DNA of 42,636 bases from Acidobacteriaceae bacterium (GTDB lineage: Bacteria; Acidobacteriota; Terriglobia; Terriglobales; Acidobacteriaceae): the NCBI GenBank assembly GCA_030037705.1, contig JASHQE010000104.1, forward strand, positions 1 through 42,636. Direction: 5' to 3'. The translations under genes and the position numbers were made by a program. The stretch's first letter is position 1. Each line of letters begins with the position of its first letter. The notes beneath the pieces are model-generated. The model was not told the origin of the DNA. It was given only the letters and a program-made list of their open reading frames with translations, and did no database searches. Positions 7,856 to 16,869 of this stretch are shown in pieces.

Positions 7856-10693
7856 TTAGCTGGAGTGTTCGCAAGGGATTGAGAATGCAAATGTGGCACC
7901 CGGACCGGCATTTGCTGTTACCCAGATCCGACCGTGATGTGCTTCGATGATGGAACGGCTGATGGATAATCCGATACCCATCCCGTCTTCTTTTGTGGTG
8001 TAGAAGGATTCGAAAAGTCGTTCGACGTCACTTGGAGCAAGACCAACTCCGGAATCCTGAACCGTGAGGCGGATGTCTTTGCCTTGTTGCTCTGTCGTGA
8101 TGAGTAATCGCCTTGGCCTGTCCTCAACTCCACTCATAGCCTCCGAAGCATTACGAAGAAGATTGAGAACGACTTGCTGGAGCTGAATGCGATCGCCATT
8201 CAGAAGCGGCAGACGCTCCGATAATTCGAGCTGCAAGATTACCCGATGCCTCTGCAAATCACTCAACGAAAGCGCAATCACTTCACGAACTGCTTCGTTC
8301 AGATCCACAGGCTCTGCGGTAACCTCTCTTTTTCCGAAGAGTGCTCGCAACCGGGAAATTACATCGGAAGCGCGATTGCCGTCACGAATTGCGCGCCGCG
8401 CCGTCTCGCGCGCACCCTCCAGATTGGGCGGCGTGCTATCCAACATTCGAAGGCAGGTACTCGCATTTGTAACGATCCCAGACAGTGGCTGATTCACCTC
8501 ATGTGCGATTGAAGCGGTTAAGACTCCAAGACTCATGATCCTTGTCACTTTTGCGAGCTCTGAGCGCGCCTTGGCCAGAGCCGCCTCGGCGAGCTGTCGT
8601 TGTGTCACATCCTGAACGGCGCCGACATATTCCAATTGACCTTCATGGTCCGGGCTCGCATGAGCGACAAGGTGCAGAAACTTGATCGAACCGTCAGGCA
8701 TCAGGAGCCGGAGCTGATACTCCAAATCGGTCTGGGCCCGCTGAGCGCTTCCAATCATGCTGTCCAGCACTGGCAGATCTTCGGGATGAATGCGGCTGCC
8801 GATCAGATCCAGTGTCACCGATATACCCGGATCAAACTCAAAGATCCGATAAAGTTGCTCAGACCATTTAATATCGCCAGTCGAAACTCGCCAGGAAAAA
8901 CTGCCAAGGCGCGCCAGGTGTTGAGCCTCTGCGAGGAATGCCTCACTGCGCAACGCCTGGTTTTGCGCTAGTTTCTGATCGTGAATATCCGTGCTGGTCC
9001 CGTACCAGCGCAAAATCGCGCCAGTTTCATCGCGGAACGGAGCGACGCGGATGAGAAACCAGCGATACTCTCCATCGTAACGGCGAAGGCGCGCCTCGAT
9101 TTCCCCCGGTTGTCCCGAAATCAACAATTCTTGCCAGCGCTTCATAAATGGCAGCAGATCGTCCGGATGGAAAGCCGCAGACCAACCCCAGCCATGCGCT
9201 TCTTCAGGAGAAAGCCCCGTGTACTCATGCCAGCTCTTGCTAAGAAACTCGTTTGGACCGTCCGGTAGATTGCACCAGGACAGTGTGGGAATTGTATCGA
9301 TTACTCGTCGCAGCTTGCCCTCACTCGTTCGCAGTTCCTCTTCGGCGCGCTTTTGGTCGTCGATGTCGGTGGTCGTACCGACGAATTTGACGACTTTTCC
9401 TTCTGCATCGCGCAACACCACGGCTTGCTGGAGATGCCAGCGATAGGTCCCGTCCTTGGCGCGGAGAGACCGGGTTTCTATCGCAAAACCCTTTCCCGAG
9501 CGCACTCCATCCCGGAAGGCCCTCGATGCTGTTTCGCGATCCTCAGGGTGGACCGCAGTCATCCAGGCCTCGGGATGCGACCGGACGAAATCGAGGGTCT
9601 GGCCGGAGAATTCAAGCCAAACCTGATTCACGAAATCCGGTGTCCCATCAGGCTTGAGCGTCCAGGCGGATACAGGAAGATGCTGCAGCATCTCAGCCTG
9701 GAGTTGCAACTCCTCGTTTATTTCGGCAAGCTGTCTTGTTCGTTTCGCAACTCTCCGATCGAGTTCACTTGCAGCGCGCTTCTGTTCGCTCAGGAGCAGT
9801 GCCTGCTGCAACCTGATCGCCAACTGATTCGCAGCTACTCCAAGTACCAGGCTCTCGGTTTGTTTTGGGAATTCGGCTCTCTGAGATCCCGCTACAATAA
9901 GTCCGAGCTCGCCTTCTATTCCCATGCGCATGGGAAAGAACGCAATCTCTCGGTTTCCAATTTGGCGTCGTGCTTGTGGGGGTGGCTCGCCCCTCCGTTC
10001 TTTGATCCACTCCGCAATCAACTCGGAGATCTGGCCCGATTCCTCGCTCGTTTGATAGGACGGACCAACCCTGAGCACTTCGAGCGGCCTCTCGCCGGCT
10101 TTCAACATCACTCGCGCATAGAAGAAATCGAGCTTGAGCATTGCCATGAGCGAATCCACAAAGGTCGCGAGAATCTCAGCCGGTTCACGGCCTCTCCATA
10201 CAACAGGGAACATCAGCACGCCGGCCAGATCATTGATGCAGCGCCGAAGGTGCTTGATTTCCAGGGCGGGATCGCTCGCATGATCGACTTGCTCACGAAG
10301 GGTTACGTTTTCGCCCTGCAGGCGGTCATTCAAGCGCTTGATCTCCTCGAAGGCCTTCACCAATGCAATCCGGCAGAACTGCCCGGTTTCCATTCGTTGT
10401 CGGATCAGCGCCTCGAGAGGCTCACCCGCGGGATTCTCTAGAACGAGCACCGGCTGCTTGTCGTGTTGAACGACCCCAATAGGACGAACGTCCCATGCCA
10501 GATCTAATTCGTAGCTGAGAGAACGCTCGTGCCCAACTTGTATGAGATTGGAGGGTGCGCGGTGGCGCGACATCGGCGCCATCAGAAGAATCGAAGATCG
10601 TCTGGCATGCTCGGGGTTTCGGTGCTGGCCCCGATACAAGGTGAATTCCCCATCTTTCCGAAGCGGTTCAAGGATGTACTCTGACAGATCCAT
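7856..10693 (-). CDS. Soluble GAF-PAS-PAS-PAS histidine kinase with a truncated Ser/Thr-kinase N-lobe
   Basis: 945 residues from the ATG at 10693, chosen because AGGAAGG lies just upstream; an in-frame TTG at 10729 has no ribosome site. Domains: residues 1-105 resemble the N-lobe of the protein-kinase domain of trifunctional Ser/Thr-kinase/sensor histidine kinases (E-Y-I-L-E-P-L-x-K-D-G-E-F-x-L-Y-R-G, then L-V-L-E-N-P-A-G-E-P-L) but stop before any catalytic H-x-D loop; GAF about 150-300; coiled linker; PAS about 335-450, 455-575 and 580-700; H-box with H731 in [11 protein letters not shown]; HATPase about 820-940 with N, G1 and G2 boxes. No transmembrane segment, so it is cytoplasmic. It autophosphorylates on His and probably feeds receivers encoded nearby. 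It is a paralogue of the kinase at 12109, sharing the GAF, H-box and ATPase regions. Confidence 0.93.
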   Translation of the reverse strand: MDLSEYILEPLRKDGEFTLYRGQHRNPEHARRSSILLMAPMSRHRAPSNLIQVGHERSLSYELDLAWDVRPIGVVQHDKQPVLVLENPAGEPLEALIRQRMETGQFCRIALVKAFEEIKRLNDRLQGENVTLREQVDHASDPALEIKHLRRCINDLAGVLMFPVVWRGREPAEILATFVDSLMAMLKLDFFYARVMLKAGERPLEVLRVGPSYQTSEESGQISELIAEWIKERRGEPPPQARRQIGNREIAFFPMRMGIEGELGLIVAGSQRAEFPKQTESLVLGVAANQLAIRLQQALLLSEQKRAASELDRRVAKRTRQLAEINEELQLQAEMLQHLPVSAWTLKPDGTPDFVNQVWLEFSGQTLDFVRSHPEAWMTAVHPEDRETASRAFRDGVRSGKGFAIETRSLRAKDGTYRWHLQQAVVLRDAEGKVVKFVGTTTDIDDQKRAEEELRTSEGKLRRVIDTIPTLSWCNLPDGPNEFLSKSWHEYTGLSPEEAHGWGWSAAFHPDDLLPFMKRWQELLISGQPGEIEARLRRYDGEYRWFLIRVAPFRDETGAILRWYGTSTDIHDQKLAQNQALRSEAFLAEAQHLARLGSFSWRVSTGDIKWSEQLYRIFEFDPGISVTLDLIGSRIHPEDLPVLDSMIGSAQRAQTDLEYQLRLLMPDGSIKFLHLVAHASPDHEGQLEYVGAVQDVTQRQLAEAALAKARSELAKVTRIMSLGVLTASIAHEVNQPLSGIVTNASTCLRMLDSTPPNLEGARETARRAIRDGNRASDVISRLRALFGKREVTAEPVDLNEAVREVIALSLSDLQRHRVILQLELSERLPLLNGDRIQLQQVVLNLLRNASEAMSGVEDRPRRLLITTEQQGKDIRLTVQDSGVGLAPSDVERLFESFYTTKEDGMGIGLSISRSIIEAHHGRIWVTANAGPGATFAFSIPCEHSS

Positions 10694-10989
10694 AACGCCT
10701 TCCTCTGCTTTGCCCGGGTCGATTTTCAAAAATAGAGTCCGGCAATCTGGAGAGGCGAAGTCAACTGGCGGCCTAACCTATGCATCCTGAAGCCAGAATT
10801 TGTACGTACGAACCCCGTACATGTGGGCATTACCTGCCGCACGATAGCGTTTGGCAACAGCTCTTCTGCCACATTCGGAAGTTAACTCTTTGCCACTTGT
10901 CGCTGTCTGTTGGACATGCGCAGTGCGTTGTAGATGCGCTGGGTTTCACGTGGAGCGTGGGGAAAGCCGACGTCCAGCGCGGGTATGGA
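10694..10989. other. Intergenic region upstream of the kinase, with a small inverted repeat
   Basis: No gene is supported here. TGTACG-TACGAACCC-CGTACA (10801-10821) is a 6-bp-arm inverted repeat about 108 nt before the kinase start and could be an operator. Confidence 0.3.
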
Positions 10990-11382
10990 TCAGCCTACAG
11001 AATTCGTACTGCTGTTGTCGTGCCGTAAGGCCGAACGAACGCTCTGGAGTAACTGCTCGTCGCTGAAAGGCTTGCTCAAGAATGCGACAGCACCAGCCCG
11101 AATCGCCCGCCCGCGAGATTCCTTATCTTCGTAAGCGGTGATGAAAATAACAGGAATGCTGCAACCTGCGGCAGCCAGCTCATTTTGGAGTTGCAGGCCG
11201 TTCATCCCCGGCATCTGAACGTCAACGATAAGGCATGAAGTCTCGTGCAGCCGGACAGACCGCAGGAAATCTTCGGCAGATTCAAAGGCTGCCGCTCGAA
11301 AACCGAAAGATTCGACGAGGAATGTCGTGGTCCTTCGGATGGGCTCGTCGTCGTCAACTACCGAGATTAGATTCTTTGTCAT
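10990..11382 (-). CDS. Single-domain response regulator (receiver only)
   Basis: 130 residues from the ATG at 11382; a TTG four codons upstream is the other option. A complete receiver is present: D-D-D at 10-12, phospho-acceptor D54 in C-L-I-V-D-V-Q-M-P-G-M, Thr in F-I-T-A-Y and Lys in L-S-K-P-F. The protein ends about 15 residues after the receiver, with no output domain. It lies 103 bp after the FixJ-type regulator at 11486 on the same strand and 297 bp before the kinase at 10693, so it could be read by either unit. A faint resemblance to the shared ATACC element (about 11429-11447) stands about 47 bp upstream but is too weak to count on. Confidence 0.88.
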   Translation of the reverse strand: MTKNLISVVDDDEPIRRTTTFLVESFGFRAAAFESAEDFLRSVRLHETSCLIVDVQMPGMNGLQLQNELAAAGCSIPVIFITAYEDKESRGRAIRAGAVAFLSKPFSDEQLLQSVRSALRHDNSSTNSVG

Positions 11383-11485
11383 TTCATCTCGCAACTGAAC
11401 TTAAACTAATGCTTGAAGGAAGACAAATCTATTGGATGTTGGGATGTCGAGTATCGCCAAAAGGAGTATGCGGATAAACTTTCGT

Positions 11486-12112
11486 TTATCGGGCGTTTTC
11501 TGAGGAGTCTTTGAGCTTCTCGATCATCCTCACGAGGTCGGCGAGCGATGCCGCGTGCATCTTCTCCATTGCCCGGCTGCGCTGGACTTTCACGGTGCTC
11601 TCTGCTGTCCCAAGCTGGTCGGCAATCTGTTTATTGAGCATGCCCGAGACGACCATGGAGATCACCTCCCGCTCGCGCGAAGTCAACGAGTAGAAGCGCT
11701 GTTGGAGGATCATCACATCTTTTTCCTGTTCACGCCTGGCCCGATCTTGGTCCAGTGCGATGCGAACAGCATCCAGCAGATCCTGATCGCGGAATGGCTT
11801 GGTCAGGAATTCGACTGCCCCAGCCTTCACCGCCCGGACACTCATTGGAATGTCGCCATGGCCGGTGAGAAATACGATCGGAATGCGAACGTTCTTCGCT
11901 GCGAGCTCGCGCTGAAAATCGAGACCACTCAAACCAGGTAGTCTGACGTCCAGCACAAGACAACTGGGGGTGTCTGGGGGCTTTCTGTGCAGGAAGCGAT
12001 CCGCGGACTCAAAACTCTCAACTTGCAGACCCACGGTGCTCAAGAGGAACTTCAGCGAAGAACGCACCGAGGGATCATCGTCGACGACAAACACAACCGG
12101 CGCATTCGTCAT
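11486..12112 (-). CDS. FixJ/NarL-type response regulator with GerE HTH
   Basis: 208 residues. The N-terminal receiver has D-D-D at 11-13, phospho-acceptor D55 in [18 protein letters not shown] and T-K-P-F. A linker follows, and then a LuxR/GerE helix-turn-helix (about 140-200: [33 protein letters not shown]). It is a phosphorylation-activated DNA-binding regulator of the FixJ/NodW/StyR class. Its ATG overlaps the stop of the kinase at 12109 by 4 nt, so the pair is translationally coupled and very likely a cognate two-component system. It is one of two candidates in this window for binding the repeated ATACC element. Confidence 0.95.
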   Translation of the reverse strand: MTNAPVVFVVDDDPSVRSSLKFLLSTVGLQVESFESADRFLHRKPPDTPSCLVLDVRLPGLSGLDFQRELAAKNVRIPIVFLTGHGDIPMSVRAVKAGAVEFLTKPFRDQDLLDAVRIALDQDRARREQEKDVMILQQRFYSLTSREREVISMVVSGMLNKQIADQLGTAESTVKVQRSRAMEKMHAASLADLVRMIEKLKDSSENAR

Positions 12113-14367
12113 GAGGAACTCCCGCCGGTTGCCGGTAGCGTAAACGAAAACACGGCGCCATGCGGAGAATTGGGTCTGGCCCAGAGTCGACCGCCATGAC
12201 TTTCAACAAGTGAGCGGCTGATGGGCAAACCCATTCCCATACCGTTCGCCTTCGTTGTAAAGAAGGGAGTGAAGACTCGATCCACCTCTAAACCCAAACC
12301 AGTGCCGGAGTCGCTTACGGCAACGAGTACGTCTCCAGATTCGTCGATCCGGGAGTGTACCTCGAGTAAACGGGATCGATTTGTCACCGCGCCCATGGCT
12401 TCGATACCGTTCATGATCAAGTTCAGCAGGATCTGCTGCAACTGAACGCGGTCGGCCAGGACGAGCGGCAGATCTTTTGTCAATTGGCGGTCGAGCGAGA
12501 CTTGATTTTCATCGATTTGACGGGCAGCCAGAACCAGCACCTCCTGAATCACTTCGTTGATATCCAGTTCGCTCTTTTCAGCCGATTCCTTCTTTATCAA
12601 TGCGCGAATCCGGGCTAAAATGCTGCTCGCCCGAGTACCATCGGCAACGATTTCTTCAAGCGCGCGACGCAACACGTCAGGTTCAAGATTACGATTGGCG
12701 AGCAGTCTCAGGCACGCGCTGCTGTTATTGACTACCGCGGTCAAGGGTTGATTGACTTCATGGGCGATAGATGCGGCAAGCTCACCCATTGTCGTCACAC
12801 GGGCGACGCGCGCGAGTTCGCCCTCCGTTTCCTTCAGACGTTGCTCGCTTTCCCGCAGGTCATCTTCAGTATGCTTGCGTTCAATCCCCTGCGCGATCAA
12901 GTCCGCAACGGATGCGAGTACGTCCATCGTTCCCGTTGTAAGCGGCTTTCGCGAGAACACCGCCATCACACCGAGCGTTCGCGTTCCTACTACCAGCGGG
13001 TGTCCCGCAAAACCCACCATTCCCTCTTTCGCCGCCCACGCTTTATCGCTGATGAGAGGATCACTGACGAGGTTGTTGACGAGAACAGGCTTTTGTTTCT
13101 CAGCAATTATCCCAATCTTGAGTTTGCCCATCGGTATGCGTGAGTGAGATCCATTGAGGTGCGTATAGAGTCCCGCACTGGCCCGCAACTCCAGTATCTT
13201 GCTCTCACGATTGAGCATCCAGATCCTCGCAAATGCTGCATCGAGATGTCGCGCTATGGATTCCGCACACTCGTGCAGAATCGTTTCCAAACTCTCTTCC
13301 TTTCCAAAGGCCAGGCTCACATCCGCGCGGACTACGGCCAGACATGTCTGAGTCGCCCTCATTTCCTCCGCTTGCTTTCGCTGACTGATGTCTCGAATGA
13401 AGCCCGTGAATAATCGATGCCCCTCTCTAGATAGTTCCTCAAACGAGACTTCAACCGGGAACTCTTGCCCATTCTTGCGCAGCGCGGTCAGTTCCGTCCC
13501 CTCCCCGTTGTTGTACCGGTGCCCCGCGGCCAAATGGCGATTCACCCCTTTCTCGTGAAGCTCCTGCATGAATTCCGGCATCAGTACGGTCAGTGCGGTT
13601 CCAATCAATTCCGCCGGCTCATAACCAAAAATTCTCAGGACGGCCGGATTCGCAAACTGAATTGCGCCACGTTCGTCTATGCTAACTACGGCGTCAGGGG
13701 CCGTTTCGACTACAAGACGATGCTTTTCTTCGCTGCTTCTCAGATCGTCCTCGGCGTGCTTGCGGTTGGCAATTTCCCTTTGCAGTTTTTCGTTGGCCTC
13801 GGCAAGTTGCATGGTTCGTTGCGCGACGCGTCGATCAAGTTCGCTCGCAACCCGCTTCTGTTCGCTCAGTAGCCGTGCCTCTTGCAACCCGATGGCTGCC
13901 TGATTCGCCGCGACATTCAGAACGAGCCTCTCGGTTGGCCGCGGAAAATCGGTGCGCTCTGATCCTGCTACGATTACACCAAGTTCACCTTGCATCCCAA
14001 GCCCAAAGACCACACTCGAAATTTCCCGGCCTCCGAAGGGGATCCGCATCTGCGCAGGCCATTCCTGAGGATCGGCCGGCAACCACTGTTGGAGTGCGTC
14101 GCCGATCTCGTGCGGCAGGGTAATCTGTTTTTGCGATTGCGCGAACCGAACCACTTCGATTGGCACCTCGCTGTCCGTTTGCTTCAAACGCACATAGATG
14201 AGATCCAACTGAAGCATGCGCAAGAGCGCGTCCAGCAATGTATGCACAATCTGGGTTGGTTCAGCACCGCTCCACATCGCGGGGAAGGCGAGGACGCTGA
14301 CCAAGTCATTCACGCAGCGCTGAAGACGCTTGATCTCTTCGGCGGGATCTCTTGGTTGCGCATCCAT
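12109..14367 (-). CDS. Soluble GAF-PAS-GAF histidine kinase
   Basis: 752 residues: N-terminal GAF-like domain (about 15-170), coiled linker (170-210), PAS (about 212-330), second GAF (about 345-495), H-box H536 in [11 protein letters not shown], then HATPase with N653 in [11 protein letters not shown] and glycine boxes near the end. No membrane segment. The start [22 protein letters not shown] corresponds to the internal D-P-A-L-E-I-K-H-L-R-R-C-I-N-D-L of the kinase at 7856, so this paralogue lacks the protein-kinase-like N-terminus. It lies 3 bp after the MEDS gene and overlaps the regulator gene by 4 nt: a tight MEDS-kinase-regulator operon. The ligand of the GAF/PAS domains is unknown. Confidence 0.94.
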   Translation of the reverse strand: MDAQPRDPAEEIKRLQRCVNDLVSVLAFPAMWSGAEPTQIVHTLLDALLRMLQLDLIYVRLKQTDSEVPIEVVRFAQSQKQITLPHEIGDALQQWLPADPQEWPAQMRIPFGGREISSVVFGLGMQGELGVIVAGSERTDFPRPTERLVLNVAANQAAIGLQEARLLSEQKRVASELDRRVAQRTMQLAEANEKLQREIANRKHAEDDLRSSEEKHRLVVETAPDAVVSIDERGAIQFANPAVLRIFGYEPAELIGTALTVLMPEFMQELHEKGVNRHLAAGHRYNNGEGTELTALRKNGQEFPVEVSFEELSREGHRLFTGFIRDISQRKQAEEMRATQTCLAVVRADVSLAFGKEESLETILHECAESIARHLDAAFARIWMLNRESKILELRASAGLYTHLNGSHSRIPMGKLKIGIIAEKQKPVLVNNLVSDPLISDKAWAAKEGMVGFAGHPLVVGTRTLGVMAVFSRKPLTTGTMDVLASVADLIAQGIERKHTEDDLRESEQRLKETEGELARVARVTTMGELAASIAHEVNQPLTAVVNNSSACLRLLANRNLEPDVLRRALEEIVADGTRASSILARIRALIKKESAEKSELDINEVIQEVLVLAARQIDENQVSLDRQLTKDLPLVLADRVQLQQILLNLIMNGIEAMGAVTNRSRLLEVHSRIDESGDVLVAVSDSGTGLGLEVDRVFTPFFTTKANGMGMGLPISRSLVESHGGRLWARPNSPHGAVFSFTLPATGGSSS

Positions 14368-14370
14368 ATC

Positions 14371-15021
14371 TCAGGCCGTGGCAGGCGAACTATTCCGATC
14401 AGCTCGCCGTTGGCGAAATTCTCGTAGGAACTCATCCGGCGGCACAAAGAAAGGATTCTGCTGCAGGATACCGCCAATGATGACCATCGGATGGGTTCGC
14501 ATAATGTCAATCACCGCGTCCCCTCCAAAGCGTCCGAGATGGTAAGTACAAATGATTGCGTCGTCGTGACGATGCCAAACGTCGTTTACACGCGACTCGA
14601 ACTCAATCACGTCATCGACATGAGATCGATCTTCGACCGCCCAGTCCATACGACAACAAATGCGACTCAGCGGGAATCCTCCCTTAGCGTTTCCGCTAGC
14701 CAACTGCTCAAACACATTCAGCATCCGATCCTGATCGAAGCGGCCATCCGGAAGGTAGACTTCTGTGTTGGTCCGAAGCTCGAGCTGTCCACTTTGCTGC
14801 GCGAGCGCCAGGTCGATGCCTGCGTCAACCAAGCGTTGCAGATGCTCCTGTCGCTGTTCCGGATTTAGAACGTGAACGGCTTTGTCACCTGACCGCAATC
14901 CGTCCTTGATGAACGGAAGCAGGACCCGATATTCTTCATCGTCGTTGTTGAAGAACGCGCAGACGTGGCGCGTTTTGCTGAGCTGGGAGCCGGCAAGGGA
15001 AATGGGTGTTGTGACGCTCAT
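14371..15021 (-). CDS. MEDS-domain sensory protein
   Basis: 216 residues. It reads H-V-C-A-F-F-N-N-D-D-E-E-Y-R-V-L-L-P-F-I-K-D-G-L-R-S-G-D-K-A-V-H-V at about 19-51, then D-x-R-F-D-Q-D-R-M-L near 110 and a C-terminal I-C-T-Y-H-L-G-R-F-G-G-D-A-V-I-D-I-M-R-T-H-P block. This is the MEDS (DcmR-type) sensory domain, a RecA-like fold without an enzyme site, often beside two-component genes and proposed to sense small organics. The start is supported by AGGAG about 8 nt upstream. It is first in an operon with the kinase (3-bp gap) and FixJ-type regulator. It may supply the sensory input for that kinase; this is inference from gene order. Confidence 0.85.
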   Translation of the reverse strand: MSVTTPISLAGSQLSKTRHVCAFFNNDDEEYRVLLPFIKDGLRSGDKAVHVLNPEQRQEHLQRLVDAGIDLALAQQSGQLELRTNTEVYLPDGRFDQDRMLNVFEQLASGNAKGGFPLSRICCRMDWAVEDRSHVDDVIEFESRVNDVWHRHDDAIICTYHLGRFGGDAVIDIMRTHPMVIIGGILQQNPFFVPPDEFLREFRQRRADRNSSPATA

Positions 15022-15152
15022 AGCCTTTTACTCCTATAGGGAGATCCTGCTACGCAAGCGGACAAACCATCCTCCCCCTCCAATTGAAAAGAGAGTATTC
15101 ATGCCCGTCCTGTTTGAACCTTGAGAGTGATACCGAGGCGACAAGAGCACCA

Positions 15153-15263
15153 CTAGAGGAATGGATGATTCCGTTGCCTAGGCAGGGCCCGGTCATTGCT
15201 CCGATACGAGGGAAAGTCCTCATCTTCCGAGAACGGCTCGAGTATACGTTCTGAAGACTCCAC
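15153..15263 (-). pseudogene. Remnant of a Ser/Thr-kinase-like N-lobe (as in the 7856-10693 kinase)
   Basis: The 36-codon stretch V-E-S-S-E-R-I-L-E-P-F-S-E-D-E-D-F-P-S-Y-R ends in TAG. It aligns without gaps to the first residues of the kinase at 10693 (M-D-L-S-E-Y-I-L-E-P-L-R-K-D-G-E-F-T-L-Y-R), and the codons align too. The rest of the lobe is missing. It lies upstream of, and in the same direction as, the MEDS-kinase-regulator operon, as if an ancestral long kinase gene lost its front end here. Confidence 0.55.
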
Positions 15264-15304
15264 GATGGACGCTCTCCATCTCTGACATCTTGGCCAATGA
15301 TGGT

Positions 15305-15381
15305 AAGGTATTGCCAATATCCATGTCCAATCGCAACAGACTATCGGGTCTGGCTGAATCAATCCGTGTACGTCGAATCTA
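15305..15381 (+). repeat. 77-bp promoter-like repeat, homologous to 28357-28432
   Basis: From AAGGTATTGCCAATA to the end of GTGTACGTCGAATCTA this segment matches the reverse complement of 28357-28432 at about 80% with one 1-nt indel; the last 16 bases are identical. It contains the shared element as CCAATATCCATGTCCAATCG (15314-15333) pointing right, and a -10-like TGAATCAAT about 25 nt later. At 28 kb the same segment is the promoter of an efflux operon; here no large gene follows. Confidence 0.7.
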
Positions 15382-15482
15382 GGTGGGAGTTGACCACGGC
15401 ATATCAGGTTGACGACGAATTGGTTCACCGGCTTGCGGACGCCGGTCCGGAACGCATTTACAGTGCACCGAAGACGGTCTGA
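15366..15482 (+). CDS. Possible 38-residue small protein behind the orphan promoter repeat
   Basis: GTG at 15366 opens a 38-codon frame, M-Y-V-E-S-R-W-E-L-T-T-A-Y-Q-V-D-D-E-L-V-H-R-L-A-D-A-G-P-E-R, closed by TGA. Its first residues fall inside the duplicated promoter segment, where the efflux gene at the other copy also has an in-frame GTG giving M-Y-V-E-S. No good ribosome site is seen and it ends antisense-adjacent to the SnoaL-like gene. It may be a real small ORF or the broken front of a lost gene. Confidence 0.25.
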   Translation: MYVESRWELTTAYQVDDELVHRLADAGPERIYSAPKTV

Positions 15483-15510
15483 TTCGGGTAGACCTCACCG
15501 GAATGCAGCA

Positions 15511-15930
15511 TCACACGATTCGCTGAACCCACTGGCTCCGCCAAGTCGGCGCCTCGAAAGGGTCGGCGAAATACTGCGTCTCATGCACGACCTTGCCATT
15601 GCGGAACTCCATAATGCTCACCGTGTATGCCGGTCGTCCCTGATAGGTGATTGTGTATTCCGTAATCCAGAGATCGCCTTTTCCAAGAATTCGCTTGACG
15701 TTAAAGCCTGACGGTTTGCCGGGATGATGACTCCGTAAGGCCTGCAAATTGGTTCGTCCGAAGATTCGCTCGCCTGACTGGGGATAGTCGCAGACGGTAT
15801 CATCATCGTAAATGTCGTGTTCCGCGTTTGCATCACCCGCTGCCGAAGCCTGCCAGTGCGCATTCAGAGCTTCACGAATTTGTTCCTCTTGCATGGGATG
15901 CTCCAGATACAGTTCAGGTTCCATGATCAT
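15511..15930 (-). CDS. SnoaL/NTF2-like fold protein
   Basis: 139 residues. The segment I-R-E-A-L-N-A-H-W-Q-A-S-A-A-G-D-A-N-A-E-H-D-I-Y-D-D-D-T-V-C-D-Y-P-Q-S-G-E-R-I-F-G-R-x-N-L-Q is the usual front of a SnoaL-like (NTF2 superfamily) cone-shaped domain, and the later W-I-T-E-Y-T-I-T-Y-Q-G-R-P and M-E-F-R-N-G-K-V-V-H-E-T-Q-Y-F-A-D-P-F complete it. Members are small-molecule isomerases or hydrolases, or non-catalytic binding proteins; nothing shows which applies here. No signal peptide. It sits alone between the two signalling operons on the minus strand, 240 bp after the regulator gene at 16171. Confidence 0.85.
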   Translation of the reverse strand: MIMEPELYLEHPMQEEQIREALNAHWQASAAGDANAEHDIYDDDTVCDYPQSGERIFGRTNLQALRSHHPGKPSGFNVKRILGKGDLWITEYTITYQGRPAYTVSIMEFRNGKVVHETQYFADPFEAPTWRSQWVQRIV

Positions 15931-16170
15931 CTGCTTGTACGGTTTCTGGCAACTTCAACTACCGTCTGGCGCTAACAAGCGTTAGGCAAACGGCTCGGTT
16001 AGCTCAAAGATGGCTTTACGGCATTTGCGTGCCACAGAAAGAATTCTCTCGATAGAGAACAAATTGTTTTTGTCCGTGATTGATCCGGAGGGCCGATAAA
16101 AGAGGCCTGTTGTGACATGCGGAAGAGTATCTACGTCATAAAGCCGACGGCATATGGGCGTATAGAGCAA
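15931..16170. other. Intergenic gap, no convincing gene
   Basis: A 62-codon minus-strand frame (15982-16170) is open but has no recognisable domain or ribosome site. TTCTCT-CGAT-AGAGAA near 16040-16055 is a weak hairpin. Confidence 0.3.
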
Positions 16171-16848
16171 TTAGGCTCTCTGATTGGGTCGCGGCAGACG
16201 AAGACGTGCGGCTTGGTTCACCAGTTCAGCCAGGGAATCCGCTTCCATTTTTCTCATCATGCTTCCGCGATGCGCTTTCACTGTGATCTCGCTTATGCCC
16301 AATTCGTAAGCAACCTGCTTGTTGGCTAAGCCTGCGGCTACCAAGGCCATTACTTCTCGTTCACGGGAACTGAGACGGGCATACCGCTCTTTGAGCGTGC
16401 GAAGCTCGGCATCGCGGCCAATTAGCACCTTGCTCCGCTCGATGGCGGCTCCGATAGCAGAGAGAAGTGTGCTGTCAGAGAAGGGTTTCGTCAGAAACTC
16501 AACCGCTCCAGCCTTCATTGCCTGTACAGTCTTTTGGATGTCGCCGTGACCAGTGAGGAAGATAATCGGCATGTTGGGCCGTTCCGCCGCCAGTCGTTTC
16601 TGCAGTTCGAGCCCATTCAACCCCGGCATCGAAATATCGAGAAGTAAGCAGCTTGGAACGAATTCAGGTGGATAGTTGAGGAATTCTTCCGCCGACGCGA
16701 ACGTTTCTACGTACCATCCTTCATGCTGAATAAGGAGTTCCAGCGACTCTCGGACTGAGATGTCGTCATCCACAACGAAGATGATGGGCGAGGCGTTTGG
16801 CACGAGGAAAGGTCTCTCTTCACGGCGGATTACGCTTGTTGTGGTCAT
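16171..16848 (-). CDS. FixJ/NarL-type response regulator with GerE HTH
   Basis: 225 residues from the ATG at 16848, chosen over a GTG at 16857 because AGGTGG lies about 6 nt upstream of the ATG. Receiver: D-D-D at 27-29, phospho-acceptor D71 in [18 protein letters not shown] and T-K-P-F. GerE HTH at the end: [33 protein letters not shown]. It is a second full FixJ-type transcription regulator, without a kinase in its own operon. It follows the receiver-only gene at 16870 by 21 bp, so both are co-transcribed. It is a candidate binder of the shared ATACC element, two copies of which sit before this operon. Confidence 0.94.
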   Translation of the reverse strand: MTTTSVIRREERPFLVPNASPIIFVVDDDISVRESLELLIQHEGWYVETFASAEEFLNYPPEFVPSCLLLDISMPGLNGLELQKRLAAERPNMPIIFLTGHGDIQKTVQAMKAGAVEFLTKPFSDSTLLSAIGAAIERSKVLIGRDAELRTLKERYARLSSREREVMALVAAGLANKQVAYELGISEITVKAHRGSMMRKMEADSLAELVNQAARLRLPRPNQRA

Positions 16849-16869
16849 TGTAGCCACCTGCGACGAGCG

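Noticed and set aside
9353..10441. Long plus-strand open frame of 362 codons
   Set aside because: It lies wholly antisense to the kinase at 7856-10693, whose domains are clear; the antisense product has no recognisable motif or ribosome site.
11429..11447. CTATTGGATGTTGGGAT as a further copy of the shared element
   Set aside because: Only the first eight bases match well and the ATACC half is lost, so it is mentioned under the receiver gene but not counted.
15982..16170. 62-codon minus-strand frame after the FixJ-type regulator
   Set aside because: No ribosome site, no domain and no supporting context.
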